Assembly (NCBI GenBank): GCA_000733355.1 | Contig: JNVV01000002.1 | Location: forward strand, 201,278 to 265,277 | Length of the DNA stretch: 64,000 bases | Direction: 5' to 3' | DNA from: Falciphora oryzae | Lineage: Eukaryota > Ascomycota > Sordariomycetes > Magnaporthales > Magnaporthaceae | Part shown: one piece after another, positions 12,801-24,804 of the stretch | Layout of the letters: each line of letters opens with the position of its first letter | How positions within the stretch are numbered: position 1 is the stretch's first letter | The notes under the pieces: model-generated | Database searches by the model: none | Told to the model about the DNA's origin: nothing | Seen by the model: the letters and a program-made list of their open reading frames with translations, nothing else | Translations under genes and position numbers: made by a program

Positions 12801-15800
12801 CGGCTTCTTTGCGAGCGTGGCAACATGGCGGATATTAGGCGATTTGCGCGTGCTGTCACTAACAAGGTAAGCAAGCGATGTTACTCACTCATGAGAGTTA
12901 ATCACTGCAGAAACGGATTGGGCTGATGCGTGTGCACGTGCGTAGTGGCTGCTGTGTCTCTTGGCCGAAGATGACGCCGAAATAGTAGTTTACGCCTGCA
13001 AGATATTGGCGCGCCTGCTGGTCACGCACGGGTCCTCATACACGTCCAAATTCTCAGCAACGAACAAGACGGGAGGGTTCTGGGTCATGGCTCATCGGCT
13101 GAAGCACTGGTGGGAACTCTCAACGTTGTGGCCGATCTGTTTCTGCATCCTCTTTGGTAAGGACGTTGCGGATGTGGACTTTAGCCGGCCGTTCGACCAT
13201 ACCACCCTGCTCGAGATCTTCACCGGCCGGGTCGTCTACCCAGACGCCCTGCCGATAGTAACCTCGATGTTCCAGCACGGTCTGAGGGATGTCATGAAGT
13301 ACCAGGACGACCCGGACTCTCCGGCGAGTGCGGGTGGGTTCGTCAAGAGCTCACCTACCGGCTTCGATACCCCTGAAGCCAAGCCTGGACCTAGGTCCAT
13401 GGCCTTGGCGGATGAGCTACTTTCTCGACGTGAGTTGACTTCCAGCAACCGCCACCATCGTGGACGTAACACTGACGGTCGCTTTTTGCCCCTTTTACAG
13501 AAACGCCTCGGCCCGATAAAGAGAGGGTAAACAACCACGCAGTAGTCCTGCACACCGTGATCCGCTTCCTATCCAGCCTGCACTCGCGATCACCAGACTT
13601 CCGGGAGTTTTGTCTGTCCTCGGAGTACGTCCGGCTCCTGCTGTCGGCGCTCTACCCTATCATCGTTAGTGCCGATCCCGTCAGCCCAGAGACGGAGCTC
13701 AACTCCAAGGACTCGGCCCTCACGTTCGAGGGCGGCGACGTGATAATACGGCCAGTACCAGGATCGGGCAGCTCAGCGCCGATCGTGAGGACCTCGACCG
13801 CCACCCTGCCCGACCGACCGGGCGCGGCACCGATACAGGGGCCAAAGGGAACCCCCCTCCGCAAGGCGTCTTCGTTCATCCTCCTCACGGCGCAGAAGTC
13901 GCCCCAGTTCCCTAGCCAGGCCCGTTTCGCGCAGGTCATGTCGCCCAAGAAAATGGTGGCGACGCAAAAGGTCAGCAACGCCGTCCTCGACGGGCTCCTG
14001 GACCTCGTGACAGGCGTGTTCGGCGAGCAGGTGCTCGTGCGCAAGGAGTTCCCAGGCTTCGGCCTATTCCTCAGGGTGCCTCCTGGCTTCCAGGAGCACC
14101 AGGCGTACTTTGAGTCTTATGTCCTGCGCAGCACTATCTCGCACCTTGAGAACGCCATACAGAAGGACCTGAAACTACTCTGCGAACCCAAGGCGCTTAC
14201 AAACGTCGGTCGCTTCGCGTCGCACATGACCGAGGCCATCTTCGAAGGCTGGTTCATGAACGGCATGGAGCCCATGCTCGACTTCACCGGCATGCTGCTC
14301 GAGTATCTCCAGCGGCCAGACATCTCGACGCTGAAGAGCGTGCGGCTCTGTAGCCAGGCCGTGGCCACAGTGCGCCACTCGTTCCTCAAGCTCGTGCTGC
14401 TGCGGCTCAGCGAGATTGATGACCCGCAGTTGTCGGACTCGGAAGCCTCGTCAGCGCTGCAGCGCATATTCTACTGGCAGACCGTCCTGCTCGGCTCGCT
14501 CTCGGCCGACGACGACTACATGAAGCTTGTCTGGTACCAGCTGTACTCAAGGCTTCTCGACCCCAGAGAGCAGATCCGGCTCATGGCGGCGAGCGTATGG
14601 CGCATCATGCTGGTGCAGAAGCCCGATGAGTCCCAGGCCATACTGCGGCAGTGCGCGGGCCCGGACCAGCGCCAGCTCACCCAGAACTTTAGCAGACTCA
14701 CCGAGGTGGACGACGGCAACTTCGTTAAGTGGGTGGGCGAGCACAGGCCGTCGCTGGACTCGCTCTTCTTCGGCGGCATGTCGCGGCCGTGGGAGGACTT
14801 TGTGGCGGTGGAGAACCAACGCACGACGGAGACGGCACGCTCGCGGCTCAGCAGGCGCAGGGAGAAGCTGCGGCAGTGGCACGCCGAAGGGCTCGAGCGC
14901 GAAAATGTGCTGGTGCGGCACGAGATGGCCAACGGTGGCTGGGCCAAGAGCATCTACCTGGACGAGCACTTCCGCCACCAGCGACTACTCCAAGACCAGC
15001 AGGACGACCTGGCCTTCCTGTCGTCGGCCTTTGCTAAGATGGACCGCGACCTGCGCCGACCTGGCGCCGCCTTTGCCGAGCAGGCCACGGTCAAGTGGAA
15101 GCTGGACCGCACCGAGGGGCGGAACCGCATGCGCCTGAGGCTGCTGCCCGACTACGCTCCGCGCCAGGAAGGAGGATACCAGACAAAGCAGAGGCGAAAC
15201 ACTGATTCTGCTGCTGCCGCTCCTTCGACTGTGCCAAACAACGGCGACAGCAACACCACACCCTCGACCACAGGTCAGCCACTGCTCACGGTGCCGACTG
15301 TAGCGATCGGATCGTCAAAGCCGATTACAGCGACTGTTTCTGTCGCCAAGGAGCCCGCGCAAGGGGCTGGCCGAGGCAAGGAGTTTGACTTCTCCACGGA
15401 GCCGGATTCGGTTGGCGAGGAGGCCGATAGCACAAAGGGGGTCGGCCCCGAAGACGACTTCGAGCTGGTCGAAAATCCAGACGATCCAGAAGCCGAGGAC
15501 AGCTTTGAAGACAAGAACCGCAAGGTGATGAGGAGGCTGGAGCACGGCGACCAGGTGCAGAGCGTGTACAACATATCGCGTATCATCGGACTGGAGGCGT
15601 GTGAGGGCATCCTGCTGATCGGCAAGGAGGCACTGTACCTGATGGACAACGTCTTCCAGCGGTCCGACGGCGAGATCATCAACGTGTGGCAGGCGCCGCC
15701 CGAGGAGCGCGACCTGTTCTCGCAGATCATCACGCAGGATAAGGGCGCGGCGGACCGGCGGGCGGTCAGCAAGCGCAGCGAGCAGGAGTCGCGCAGCTGG

Positions 15801-18394
15801 CGGTGGCTGGATGTCATCAGCATCTCTAAGCGGCGCTTCCTCTTCCGCGACGTGGCGGTCGAGATGTTCTTCCGCGACGGGCGCAGCTACCTGCTCACGG
15901 CCATCAACCCGGCGATGCGCGACGAGATCCACGGCAAGCTCGTGCAGAAGACGCAGCACAACGTGGGGCCCGGGTCCTCGCTGGCCAGCCCCGAGGACGC
16001 GTGGCGACTCGAGGCGCTCAAGGTCTTCGAGGAGGCGCCGCAGACGTTCGGGTCCAAGTTCGGCAGCATCTTCAACTCGTCGCCCTGGAACCCCATCATG
16101 CGGCGGTGGCAGAAGGGCGAGATCTCAAACTTCCACTACCTTATGCTCGTCAACACCATGGCCGGGCGCACCTTCAACGATCTGACACAGTACCCCGTCT
16201 TCCCCTGGGTGCTGGCCGACTACAGCAGCGACGAGCTCGACCTCGCCGACCCGGCCACCTTCCGCGACCTGTCCAAGCCCATGGGCGCGCAGACGCTCAA
16301 CCGGCAGGCCGATTTCCGCGAGCGCTACAACGGCCTGGCCGAGCTCGATGTGCCGCCCTTCCACTACGGCACCCACTACTCGTCGGCCATGGTGGTGGCG
16401 TCGTACCTGATCCGGCTGCCGCCGTTTGTGGACTCGTACCTGCTGCTCCAGGGCGGCCACTTTGACCACCCGGACCGGCTCTTCTACTCGGTCGCGGGCG
16501 CGTGGAAGTCGGCGTCGCAGGACAACGGCTCCGACGTGCGCGAGCTGATCCCCGAGTTCTTCTGCCTGCCCGAGTTCCTGAGCAACATCAACGGCTACGA
16601 CTTTGGCACGCGCCAGGACGGCAGCAAGGTCGACGGCGTCGTGCTCCCGCCCTGGGCCAAAGGGGACCCCAAGGTCTTCATCACGCGCCACCGCGAGGCG
16701 CTCGAGAGCCCCTACGTGACGCAGAACCTGCACCACTGGATAGACCTCGTGTTCGGCTACAAGCAGCGCGGCGAGACGGCCGTCGAGAACCTGAACGTCT
16801 TCCATCACATGTCGTACCACGGCGCCGTCGACCTCGACAACGTCACGGACCCGCAGGAGCGCAAGGTCATCACGAGCATCATCCACAACTTTGGGCAGAC
16901 GCCGCACCAGGTCTTCCCCAAGCCGCACCCGCCGCGCGAGAGCGTTCACTGCCACATCAAGAGGCTCGACACGTCCATATACGCGCTGACCAAGCTACCG
17001 TATCCGCTGCTGGGTACGTATATTATACGTGTTTTTGTAGCCTAGAGCTCTTCCGCTGACTTGCGATAACCCACTTTCCTACAGAGAGCCACGAGAAAGT
17101 TGCGTCGCTCATCTACGCGCCCAAGCTAGACCGTCTGCTGTGCGCCTCGCCGTTCCGCGTCAACCTCCCGCCGCACTACGACAAGTTCCTCGAGTGGGGA
17201 TACGCCGACAACAGCGTTCGCTTTTTCTTTACCGACAATAGGAAGGTAAGCCATAAAAGATATACCCAGCCATGGAGCGTTGTTACTGTTTTTCCCTGCA
17301 GACAAATAACAGCGAAAAAAAAAATATAATCGCCAAAAAACAAAGAACTATAAGAAGCATGCTAAGGACAAGGACTCGAAGCTGGCCGGCGTGTTCGAGA
17401 ACCTGCACATGGGGCAGATCTCGTGCGTGGCCTTTGCCGACTCCAAGACGCTCATCACGGCGGGCGAGGATGGCGTCGTGTCGGCATATACGGTGCAGAC
17501 GGGCGGGCCCGGGAAGCCGGTCGAGCTGCATCCGCGCTCGTCGCTCTTCGGGCACAAGACGGCCGTCACCACGGTCGCCGTCTCCAAGGCGCTCAGCGTG
17601 CTCGTCACCGTCAGCCAGGACGGCGAGGCGCTGCTCTGGGACCTGAACCGGCTCGAGTTTGTGAGGCGGCTGCAGGGCCCGAACAGCGGTGGAGGTGGGA
17701 GCAGTGCCTGGCCGGTGGAGTGCGCAAGGGTCAACGACGTCACGGGGGACATCATGCTGTGCTCGGGGACGAACGTCGTGCTGTTCTCGGTCAATGGCGA
17801 CCTCATCCTCGACCAGAACGTGTGCGGCCCCGCGGCGGCGCACGGCGGCGACGGCGGGTTCCTGACGGTCGACCACCACCACGGCGGCGGGAGCAGCAGC
17901 CGGAGCAGCAGCGTCGGCAGCCGGGGCAACGGCGTTGGCGGCGGTGGGGGCCACGGGGCGCCGACGGATGATTACGTCTACTCATGCGCCTTTTACGAGG
18001 GGAGTGGTGGCGGCGAGTGGCTCGAGAACCAGCTCATCTTTACGGGCCACCGGCGCGGGCGGGTCAATGCCTGGCGCAAGGTCGTTGCTGCCGCTGCTGC
18101 GCCTGGCAGGAGCGGTAACGGTGGCAGCAGGCGGTCGAACGGGGCAGGGGGCTGCGTGTGGGAGCTCGAGTTCCTGCGGCGGTTGGACCATGTGGACCCC
18201 AAGTCGGAGACGGGGGCGAACGTGGACGCGGCGATAACGTGCATCACGCCCATGCCGCAGGTGGTGTACACTGGGGATGAGGATGGGAGGGTGGTGAGTT
18301 GTCCTGTTTCCCCTGTTTTTGCTCTGGTTTTGCGGTGTGGAAGACTGACACTCTGCTACAGTATGAATGGAATTTGATCCAGCGTGAGCGATAG
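9801..18394 (+). CDS. BEACH-WD40 protein (Bph1/beige-neurobeachin family), membrane trafficking scaffold
   Basis: Six exons, 9801-12866, 12946-13429, 13501-17013, 17085-17245, 17313-18293 and 18362-18394, give 2745 residues. Order: helical N-terminal region; concanavalin-A-like lectin domain (about 375-600, GYTFTAWVRIDRFD to ASLYVNGEFVEQ); long armadillo-like region; acidic linker; PH-BEACH domain (about 1860-2000); BEACH domain (about 2040-2335, with RRWQKGEISNFHYLMLVNTMAG and FHYGTHYSSAMVV); WD40 repeats (about 2430-2735) interrupted by a Gly/Ser/His-rich insert. The ending DGRVYEWNLIQRER requires the last intron. The acceptor at 17312 is the least certain junction: it keeps phase but adds about 17 Lys-rich residues before LAGVFENLH. 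Family members act in vacuolar/lysosomal trafficking, vesicle fusion and cell-wall-related sorting. No competing overlapping gene is credible. Confidence 0.95.
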
Positions 18395-18803
18395 GGGCTG
18401 GTTGTTGCGGGGAGGAACTGAGGACGGTCGATAAAAAAAGGGGGCGGTAGGGTCATCCGTATAGAGAGCACATCAAGGGAGCGCTGGAGGGGACCGTCCT
18501 ATTTCCGCTATATCGATCATCATTGAATAGGAGTTTTCAAAAAGAGAGAGCTGAGTTTACAAGGGGGAAACACACGAGCATAGCGAATGAGGAAAAAAAA
18601 GATTCTGTCAAAAAGCCTGATTTCCATTGCTCTAAGATGCAGCCAAAAGAGAACGCAGTCCTCGTATGTACAGTCAAGGCCACACATGGCAACGCGCCAA
18701 AAGGGTATATTCCCTGTCCATTGACTGCCGTGCCACTAGGTCCTCCCATATTGTTTTTCTTCCTTTTTTTTTTTTTTTTTTTTTAATCCGTTTCTCCCTT
18801 CCC
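18395..18803. other. Spacer between convergent 3' ends, with a T21 run
   Basis: Separates the BEACH gene (+) from NUO9.5 (-). It contains an uninterrupted run of T at 18764-18784, just beyond the NUO9.5 stop. No gene is seen. It probably holds both 3' UTRs and polyadenylation signals. Confidence 0.6.
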
Positions 18804-19152
18804 TCACGCATCTTCGGTCTCGTCGCCATAGCCGGTGAGTTTCTTCCTCGGGCCGGTGGGTACTGTGCAAAGGAAAGCGCGTCAGTGAACTTGAACGGTG
18901 CGTGCTGCTGGTGTTGGCGGGTTTCTCTTCCTCTCAACCCCCAAAAGGACCAGGTCGGCTCTTACTCGGGTACGTCATGGGGATGACGGGGGCGTCCTCG
19001 TCGCCGAGGAGCCTGCGGACGGGCGGCACGACGGCCAGGATGACGGGGCCGGCGCCGCCGGCGACGACGGACCAGAAGTAGGCGGGCCTCTCGCGGGCGG
19101 CCCAGCGGATGTAGCGGGCGGGGCCGGCCCAGAACCTGGGGGTGGCGGACAT
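18804..19152 (-). CDS. nuo9.5: NADH:ubiquinone oxidoreductase 9.5 kDa subunit (complex I accessory subunit)
   Basis: Two minus-strand exons, 18966-19152 and 18804-18862, splice within an Ile codon to an 81-residue protein beginning MSATPRFWAGPARYIRW and ending in GYGDETEDA. The pattern matches the fungal 9.5 kDa complex I subunit: a short N-terminal segment with aromatic residues, a single membrane span (about 28-45, SVVAGGAGPVILAVVPP), then RRLLGDEDAPVIP and TYPIPTGPRK. The intron (103 nt) is needed to restore the conserved TYPIPxGPR tail; reading through would give an unrelated short end. By family it sits in the membrane arm of mitochondrial complex I. The gene is divergent from wbp1 over about 680 bases. 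Confidence 0.94.
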
Positions 19153-19830
19153 TGTGGTGGGAGGAGTTGATCGGCTGGATGTCGTCGACGAGGGGTTAGC
19201 AGGTTGACGGACAGGGCGTTTGTCGAGGGTGGTTGCTGTGCTAGGTTGCGGAGCTGTCGACTTGCCTGCAGGTGCTATGTTCGTGTGTGCTGTCCCGGCT
19301 CGTTCGAGGTTGTCGCCCGTTCGCGTGGGACTCAAAAATCGTCGTCGGGCTGCTCAAGATTCCGAGTCGTTCAATTGAGGCGGCGTGATTGGAGCTTCCC
19401 GTCCGGTGATGCTGCGCTGCAATCCAGCGACGGCCCCACACAGCTGGTGGAGCAAACGGCTCGTGGTCGCAGCACCGCGAACAGCAGGCCTCGGAAAATC
19501 GTTCGGCAGAATGAAGCACGGTGATTGGGCCGTCTGCTGAGCTCAGTGAAGGCAAGGGGCCCGCGGTTTCGAGCTCCAGACCCTTGTCCAGTCCTTGCCG
19601 CACCCCTGCCAGCAGCCGGCCTTGGCAAAGGTTTACGTATCCAGAGCCCCAGCCCAGCACAGGACACGCCCGCACCTGCTTTCGCGGCGAATCCATGCAA
19701 CCAAGACATCGCGGCGCTTCCTGTCGCCAATTCCCGAGGTCCTGAAAGTGTTCCCCAACGACGACGAGCGGGATTACAGGCTTCTCCCCACACACACTCT
19801 CGTTTTCTTTCTTGATTGCAGCGCGCAGCC
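19153..19830. promoter_or_regulatory. Shared divergent promoter region between nuo9.5 and wbp1
   Basis: 678 bases separate the two divergent ATGs. No third gene is supported. A pyrimidine stretch ending in TTGCAG lies about 10 bases before the wbp1 ATG and could be the acceptor of a 5'-UTR intron, but no donor was fixed. Confidence 0.5.
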
Positions 19831-21510
19831 ATGTTGCGGCCGGCGCTCTCACTCCTCGTGCTGGCCCTCAGCTCCGCCGTCGCTGCTGTTAGTTCCAGCG
19901 GCAGCCGGCTGCTGGTGGTGCTGGACGACGTCGCAGAGAAGGACAAGTACTCCAAGTTCCTGGGCGACCTCACAAGTGCGTTCCATTCTATCTTCCCGTC
20001 TCGCCTGTTGGCCTTGACTGTGCTAACCAATTGTCAATTGCTTCCGCCGCAGGCAGGGGATTCGACATCACATACAGCACTCCCAAGGCCGAGTCGCTGC
20101 AGCTCTTCCGCCTCGGCCAGCGCACCTACGACCATGCCATTTTCTTCCCGACCAAGGCCAAGGGTATGCCCGAGCTCTCCCCAGCGCTCCTCCGTGGCAG
20201 CACTGGACGAGGCTGCGCCCTGGCTCCATGCCCACCCCTTCCGCATCAGCCCCGGAGCTAACTGACCCCTCGCCCCAGGCCTCGGCCCCAACCTGACCCC
20301 GAACCTGCTCCTGCAGTTCGTCAAGGAGAACGGCAACATCCTCCTGGCCCTGTCGTCCGAGACGGCCGCGCCCACCTCGATCGTCTCGCTGCTCCACGAG
20401 CTCGACATGCAGCTGCCCGCCGAGCGGACCGGCCTGGTCGTCGACCACTTCAACTACGACGCCGCCTCGGCCCAGGACCTGCACGACGTCGTCCTGGTCC
20501 CCGCCCCGGCCCCCATCCGCCCTGGCGTCGCCGACATATTCGCCACGCCGGGTGAGGAGCGCCTCCTCGCCTTCCCCCGCGGCGTCGCCCAGACCCTGGG
20601 TCAGAGCCCGCTCCTGAACCCCGTCGTGCGCGGGCCCCGCACCGCCTACAGCTACGACCCCAAGGAGCAAGGCGAGGCCGTCGACCCGGACCAGCTGTTC
20701 GCCGCCGGCCAGCAGCTGAGCCTGGTCAGCGCCGCCCAGGCCCGCAACTCGGCCCGCGTCGCCGTCGTTGGTTCGGTTGAGATGCTGGCCGACAAGTGGT
20801 TCGACGCAAAGGTCAAGCCGGCCTCGGGCAGCGGCGAGGTCGCCACCTACAACCGCGAGTTCGCGAGCCGCATCAGCGCCTGGGCCTTCCAGGAGCTCGG
20901 CGTCCTGCGCGTCAACTGGATCGAGCACCACCTGAACGAGGCGGGCGCGGGCAACGCCTCGAACCCGTCCATCTACCGGGTGAAGAACGATGTGGTACGT
21001 CTCAAAGCTTTCGGGGACGGTGTCATTCCATTGTGTTCATGATTTGATCGGGATCATGTACTAATCTTCACGCAGACCTACACCATCTCGCTCTCCCAGT
21101 ACGACGGCAAGGCCTGGGGCCCCTTCACCCTTCCCGCCGACGACGAGCTCCAGCTCGAGTTCTCGATGCTCTCGCCCTTCCACCGCCTGCCGCTCAAGCC
21201 CGCGGCGTCGCAGCCGGCGCCCAAGGAGGCGACGGCCTACTCGGTCTCGTTCAAGACACCCGACCAGCACGGCATCTTCAACTTCAAGGTCAACTACAAG
21301 CGCCCCTTCCTGACCAGCATCGACACCAAGGATACCGTCTCGGTCCGCCACATGGCCCACGACGAGTGGCCGCGCTCCTACGTCATCTCGGGCGCCTGGC
21401 CCTGGATCACGGGCATCGGCGCCACCGTCACTGGCTGGCTCGCCTTTGTGCTCGTCTTCATGTTCAGCGCGCCTGCAAAGAAGGCGTCGGCTGCCAAGAA
21501 GACGCAATGA
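19831..21510 (+). CDS. wbp1: Oligosaccharyltransferase subunit Wbp1 (OST48 family)
   Basis: Four exons, 19831-19975, 20053-20163, 20279-20994 and 21076-21510, give 468 residues. A signal peptide (about 1-22, hydrophobic LLVLALSSAVAAV) precedes RLLVVLDDVAEKDKYSKFLGDL and the family motif LTSRGFDITY. Next come NENG-type and GP-rich segments conserved in Wbp1/OST48. A single transmembrane helix near the C-terminus (about 428-455, WPWITGIGATVTGWLAFVLVFMF) is followed by a short Lys-rich cytosolic tail ending KKTQ, a KKxx ER-retrieval signal. By family it is an essential non-catalytic subunit of the ER oligosaccharyltransferase that transfers the dolichol-linked glycan to Asn-X-Ser/Thr. The acceptor at 20052 is chosen over the nearby AG at 20056 because only it keeps phase and the SRGFD motif. 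Confidence 0.96.
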
Positions 21511-23948
21511 TTGGGGAATCTGGAAGGTGGGTGTAATCTCGCCATGGTTAGGCTGATATTTGGAAGGAAAAGGAAAAATAAATGCAATAGAATCAACCAG
21601 TTACCCTCATGGGGAGGAAACCACAGGGGCAGGTTCTAAGGTGCGTCTACGGTGATATCTCGGTGGGCATATTTCCGCCTACGATCGTGTGCTATGAAAC
21701 TCAGCGCATTTTTGGGGCATGTGAACGGTCGACGGACAAAACGGAGACAGCGGATGGGCTTTCAATGTCTATGGGATATCTACAAATAGACTAAGCGGTT
21801 TACTTGTTTGCTTGTACCACATGTTTAATTATCGGGTTGTGACAAGATGGGAAGAAATGCAGCGCATTTTGATATTTGGAATGCAATATGAAGTCGGGTT
21901 GTGAAAGATGTATTCAGCAGTTTCGTCTTGTGCCTCGTAACCTGATCCCCGAGTGGTGGCACCCCCTTGGATTCTCAACGTCCATTTATTGTCAGCAACC
22001 AGTGGCCTGGCCCATTGCTACAGACTATCAAGATAACAAGGACGAGGTGAGTACCAAGCTAGAATACAAGTGACAATAACAAAAGGTACGGTGATGTGCC
22101 CTCAGATTAGCTCTCTTCAGTTCTCATTGACCTAGCGAGCAGAAGGCTCGTTCCTCCTCGTCCAGACCCGCGGCCTCTCCAACCCCGAAGGGGAGTGGAC
22201 CAGCAGGCAGGAGCAAAGAGGGGAATTCCTTCTGCCCATGTGCTGAGGCCTGCAAATTTGGCTTTTCGGACTCGTTGATCATCACCGGGCAAAGATTGGT
22301 GTTAAAAAAAAATTGGGGGGGACACGTCCCCGCCCGAAAACACTCGTCCCCGGCGGCAGCGAGTCCCTGGGCAACAACCGTCCCCTCTCGAAACCCCCCA
22401 AGAACAAGAAGTCTCCCCCCAAACGAAACCGTTGGGCGTCAAAGAAGGAATAGTGCGGCTCCGATTGAAAACTACTGTATGTGAGGATCATTGGCCGTAG
22501 CCTTACCGTGAAAATGTTATGATGATTAGTCGTCATCGCCGCTCCTCCTTCGACCGGAGCCGAAAAGGGGGAAAAGCCCCGTCGCTTGAGAGGAGACAAG
22601 AAGGAGGGAAGGCACCGGAGTGCAAATGCCAGGGCCGCGCCAGCCGGGTGGGTTATCGAGGGGATTGTGTCCTCCCACCGCTCTGCTCAGATCTCTGTTC
22701 TTGAAGAACTCACACTACGGCAACGACCAGGTGTGCCGTCGTTAGACGGTACCGGTGCGCCATTAGAGTGTTGGGAAGGTGTTATGTCTTCCTTTGGGTT
22801 TGTCTTCATCGCAGGCCGAGGTGGGAGTGAGGTTAGGGTGAGGCGAAGCCGAGTGCGGGCTCGGCGTAGTAGGCGAGACCCAATGGAAAAGCATAGAAGA
22901 AATGGCAAAAGGGAGAGATAAGGGAAAGAGAAAATAGTCGAGAGGAAAACGAAGAGAGAAGAGAGAATAGAGAACAGGGGAAAGGAAAAAGGATAAACCC
23001 CCGGGACGAAGGAAATGATAGAGGATTCTGACAGACTTTTGCGCAGAGAAAACGAGGCGGAGAGGAGAATGGAACACTGCGAGTGGAAGGAGAACGATAA
23101 AGATGGAACTAGAAGATGAGCAATGGCGCTGCAAGATATGCAAATAGGTACGCCCCCGAAGACGGCAGAGATTAAAGAGACAGAAGACGATCGGCGTGAA
23201 GAGAGAAGAAGACTCGATTGTGCGTGTTGGCCTGGATGCCTGGATGGGGAGCGAGCTGATCGCGAGAAGCAAGATGGGAGCGAACGGGTCGCTGCAGAGA
23301 AGACGAACTGATCGCTGAAGGAATCGAAAGCGAGCTGATCGCTGGACAGAAGAGCAAAGCGAGCTGGTCGCTGATAGATATTGCTGTGGCGCAGAGTCAA
23401 GAGAAGAGCCTGAGATAGCAGGTGAGATTCGCGGATGAAGACGCGCTCGATGAAACTCGACAGAAGGTGGTAGCTGAATACCAGAATTGCAGGTTTGCAG
23501 GTTGCAGGTTGTGCTGCAGAAGACAAGAGGTGACCGGGAAGTCGAGGTGATGACGAAGGAGGATGAGTTCACGCGACCGAGCTCTGCGGGACGCGACTTC
23601 CGTTTCATGCAGGGTCCCTCCAGGCTACAGAGCCCCACTCCCCGCCGCTGGAGCGGGGCCTCCTCCCGCTAATCGATAAGAAAAGCCAGGCGCTTGAGCC
23701 GCCGAGGAATGGATACGTCAACGCCCGACGACAGGCGCAAGCTCCGAGCTACTTTCCAGCCAACCATCGCCATCGTCAGACCAACCAGCCAACGGCCCGG
23801 TGCCCTCACACCGCGCATCGTCACCGTTTTCCCCTCTGCGCCGGGACAGCGACCCTCCCCGAGAGGCACAGAGCCGCGTACCCATTCAGCACACCACCTT
23901 CCTGCCTAGACCGAGGAACCGCGCTCGGCGCGACCACAAGTCGACAAA
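21511..23948. other. Long intergenic region with no recognisable gene
   Basis: About 2.4 kb between wbp1 and isy1. It contains a strongly purine-rich plus strand at roughly 22790-23420, listed separately. The minus-strand open stretches there (22687-23638) encode Ser/Leu/Phe-rich sequence that merely mirrors the purine bias, and I do not call them genes. Confidence 0.6.
22790..23420 (+). repeat. Purine-rich island with a degenerate GAGCTGATCGC repeat
   Basis: The plus strand is dominated by G and A for several hundred bases, with repeated gagaga/aagga words. Inside it an 11-base word, GAGCTGATCGC or a one-to-three-base variant, recurs at 23253, 23282, 23304, 23332 and 23361. The spacing is 22-29 bases, so it looks like a decayed minisatellite. 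It lies about 600 bases upstream of isy1. Function is unknown. Confidence 0.55.
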
Positions 23949-24804
23949 ATGGTACGACCCCTGGAAATTCACAGCGAGCATGAGCGCATAAGCTAACCAC
24001 CCCTCCATTTCAAAACCGCAGGCTCGAAACTCGGAAAAAGCCCAATCGATGCTCTTCCGGTTCCGCGAGGCGCAAGCCGCGGACCTGGGCATCATCGACG
24101 CGGGCCGGGCCCGCCGGCCGCGCGCCATCGCGGAGCAGGACTCGATCCCGGCGTGCGAGAAGTGGCGCGGGCAGGTCCTCAAAGAAATCTCCCGCAAGGT
24201 CTCGCGCATCCAGGAGCCGGCCCTGTCCGACTTCCAGGTGCGCGACCTCAACGACGAGATCAACAAGCTGATGCGCGAGAAGCACGCCTGGGAGGTGCAC
24301 ATCCGCAACCTTGGTGGGCCAAACTACACCCGCGCCGGGGCGGGCAAGGTCTACGACGAGGCGACGGGGCGCGAGATCGCCGGCGCGGGGAGAGGGTACA
24401 GGTACTTTGGGCGCGCAAAGGAGCTCCCCGGCGTCAAGGAGCTGTTCGAGGCGGCGGCGGCCAAGTCGGCGGGAGGGAAGAAAGGAAAGGACGGCGATAA
24501 GCCGCTCGAGGAGCGTGACGACCTCCGGAGGCAGGGTGTCGACGCAATCTACTTCGGCTACGGCCCCAACGAGGAGGACGACGAGCTGCGCGAGTACGAG
24601 GAGGCCAAGGAGAAGGAGGCGTTTGAGAACCTGGCGGCCGGCGCTGGTGGCAAGAAGAGCGGCGACCAAACGGCCCCGCCTGGCTGGGAGCCGCTCCCCG
24701 GCGACGCGGGCGACGGCAAGGCGTGGGAGCTGCCGACGGTCGAGGAGGTGCAGAAGGAGCTGATAGACAGGAGGAAACAGAGGCTGCTGGACCAGCTCAG
24801 ATGA
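23949..24804 (+). CDS. isy1: Pre-mRNA-splicing factor Isy1
   Basis: The protein (261 residues) is almost entirely encoded by 24022-24804. The first coding exon is only the ATG at 23949-23951, followed by a 70-nt intron (GTACGA...CCGCAG). Joining gives MARNSEKAQSMLFRFREAQ, the exact conserved Isy1 start; without this join the second exon has no initiator before Met11 of the spliced protein. The family signature continues with AIAEQDSIPACEKWRGQVLKEI, RVSRIQEPALSDFQ-type and RDLNDEINKLMREKHAWE, then NYTR and GRGYRYFGRAKELPGV, and a C-terminal RKQRLLDQLR. Isy1 belongs to the NineTeen/Prp19-associated spliceosome and acts around the first catalytic step in the nucleus. A Gly/Lys low-complexity insert follows about residue 160. 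Confidence 0.95.

Noticed and set aside
22687..23638. Two overlapping minus-strand frames of 279 and 291 codons
   Set aside because: Ser/Leu/Phe-rich in both frames, exactly what a purine-rich opposite strand gives; both frames open at once argues against coding.
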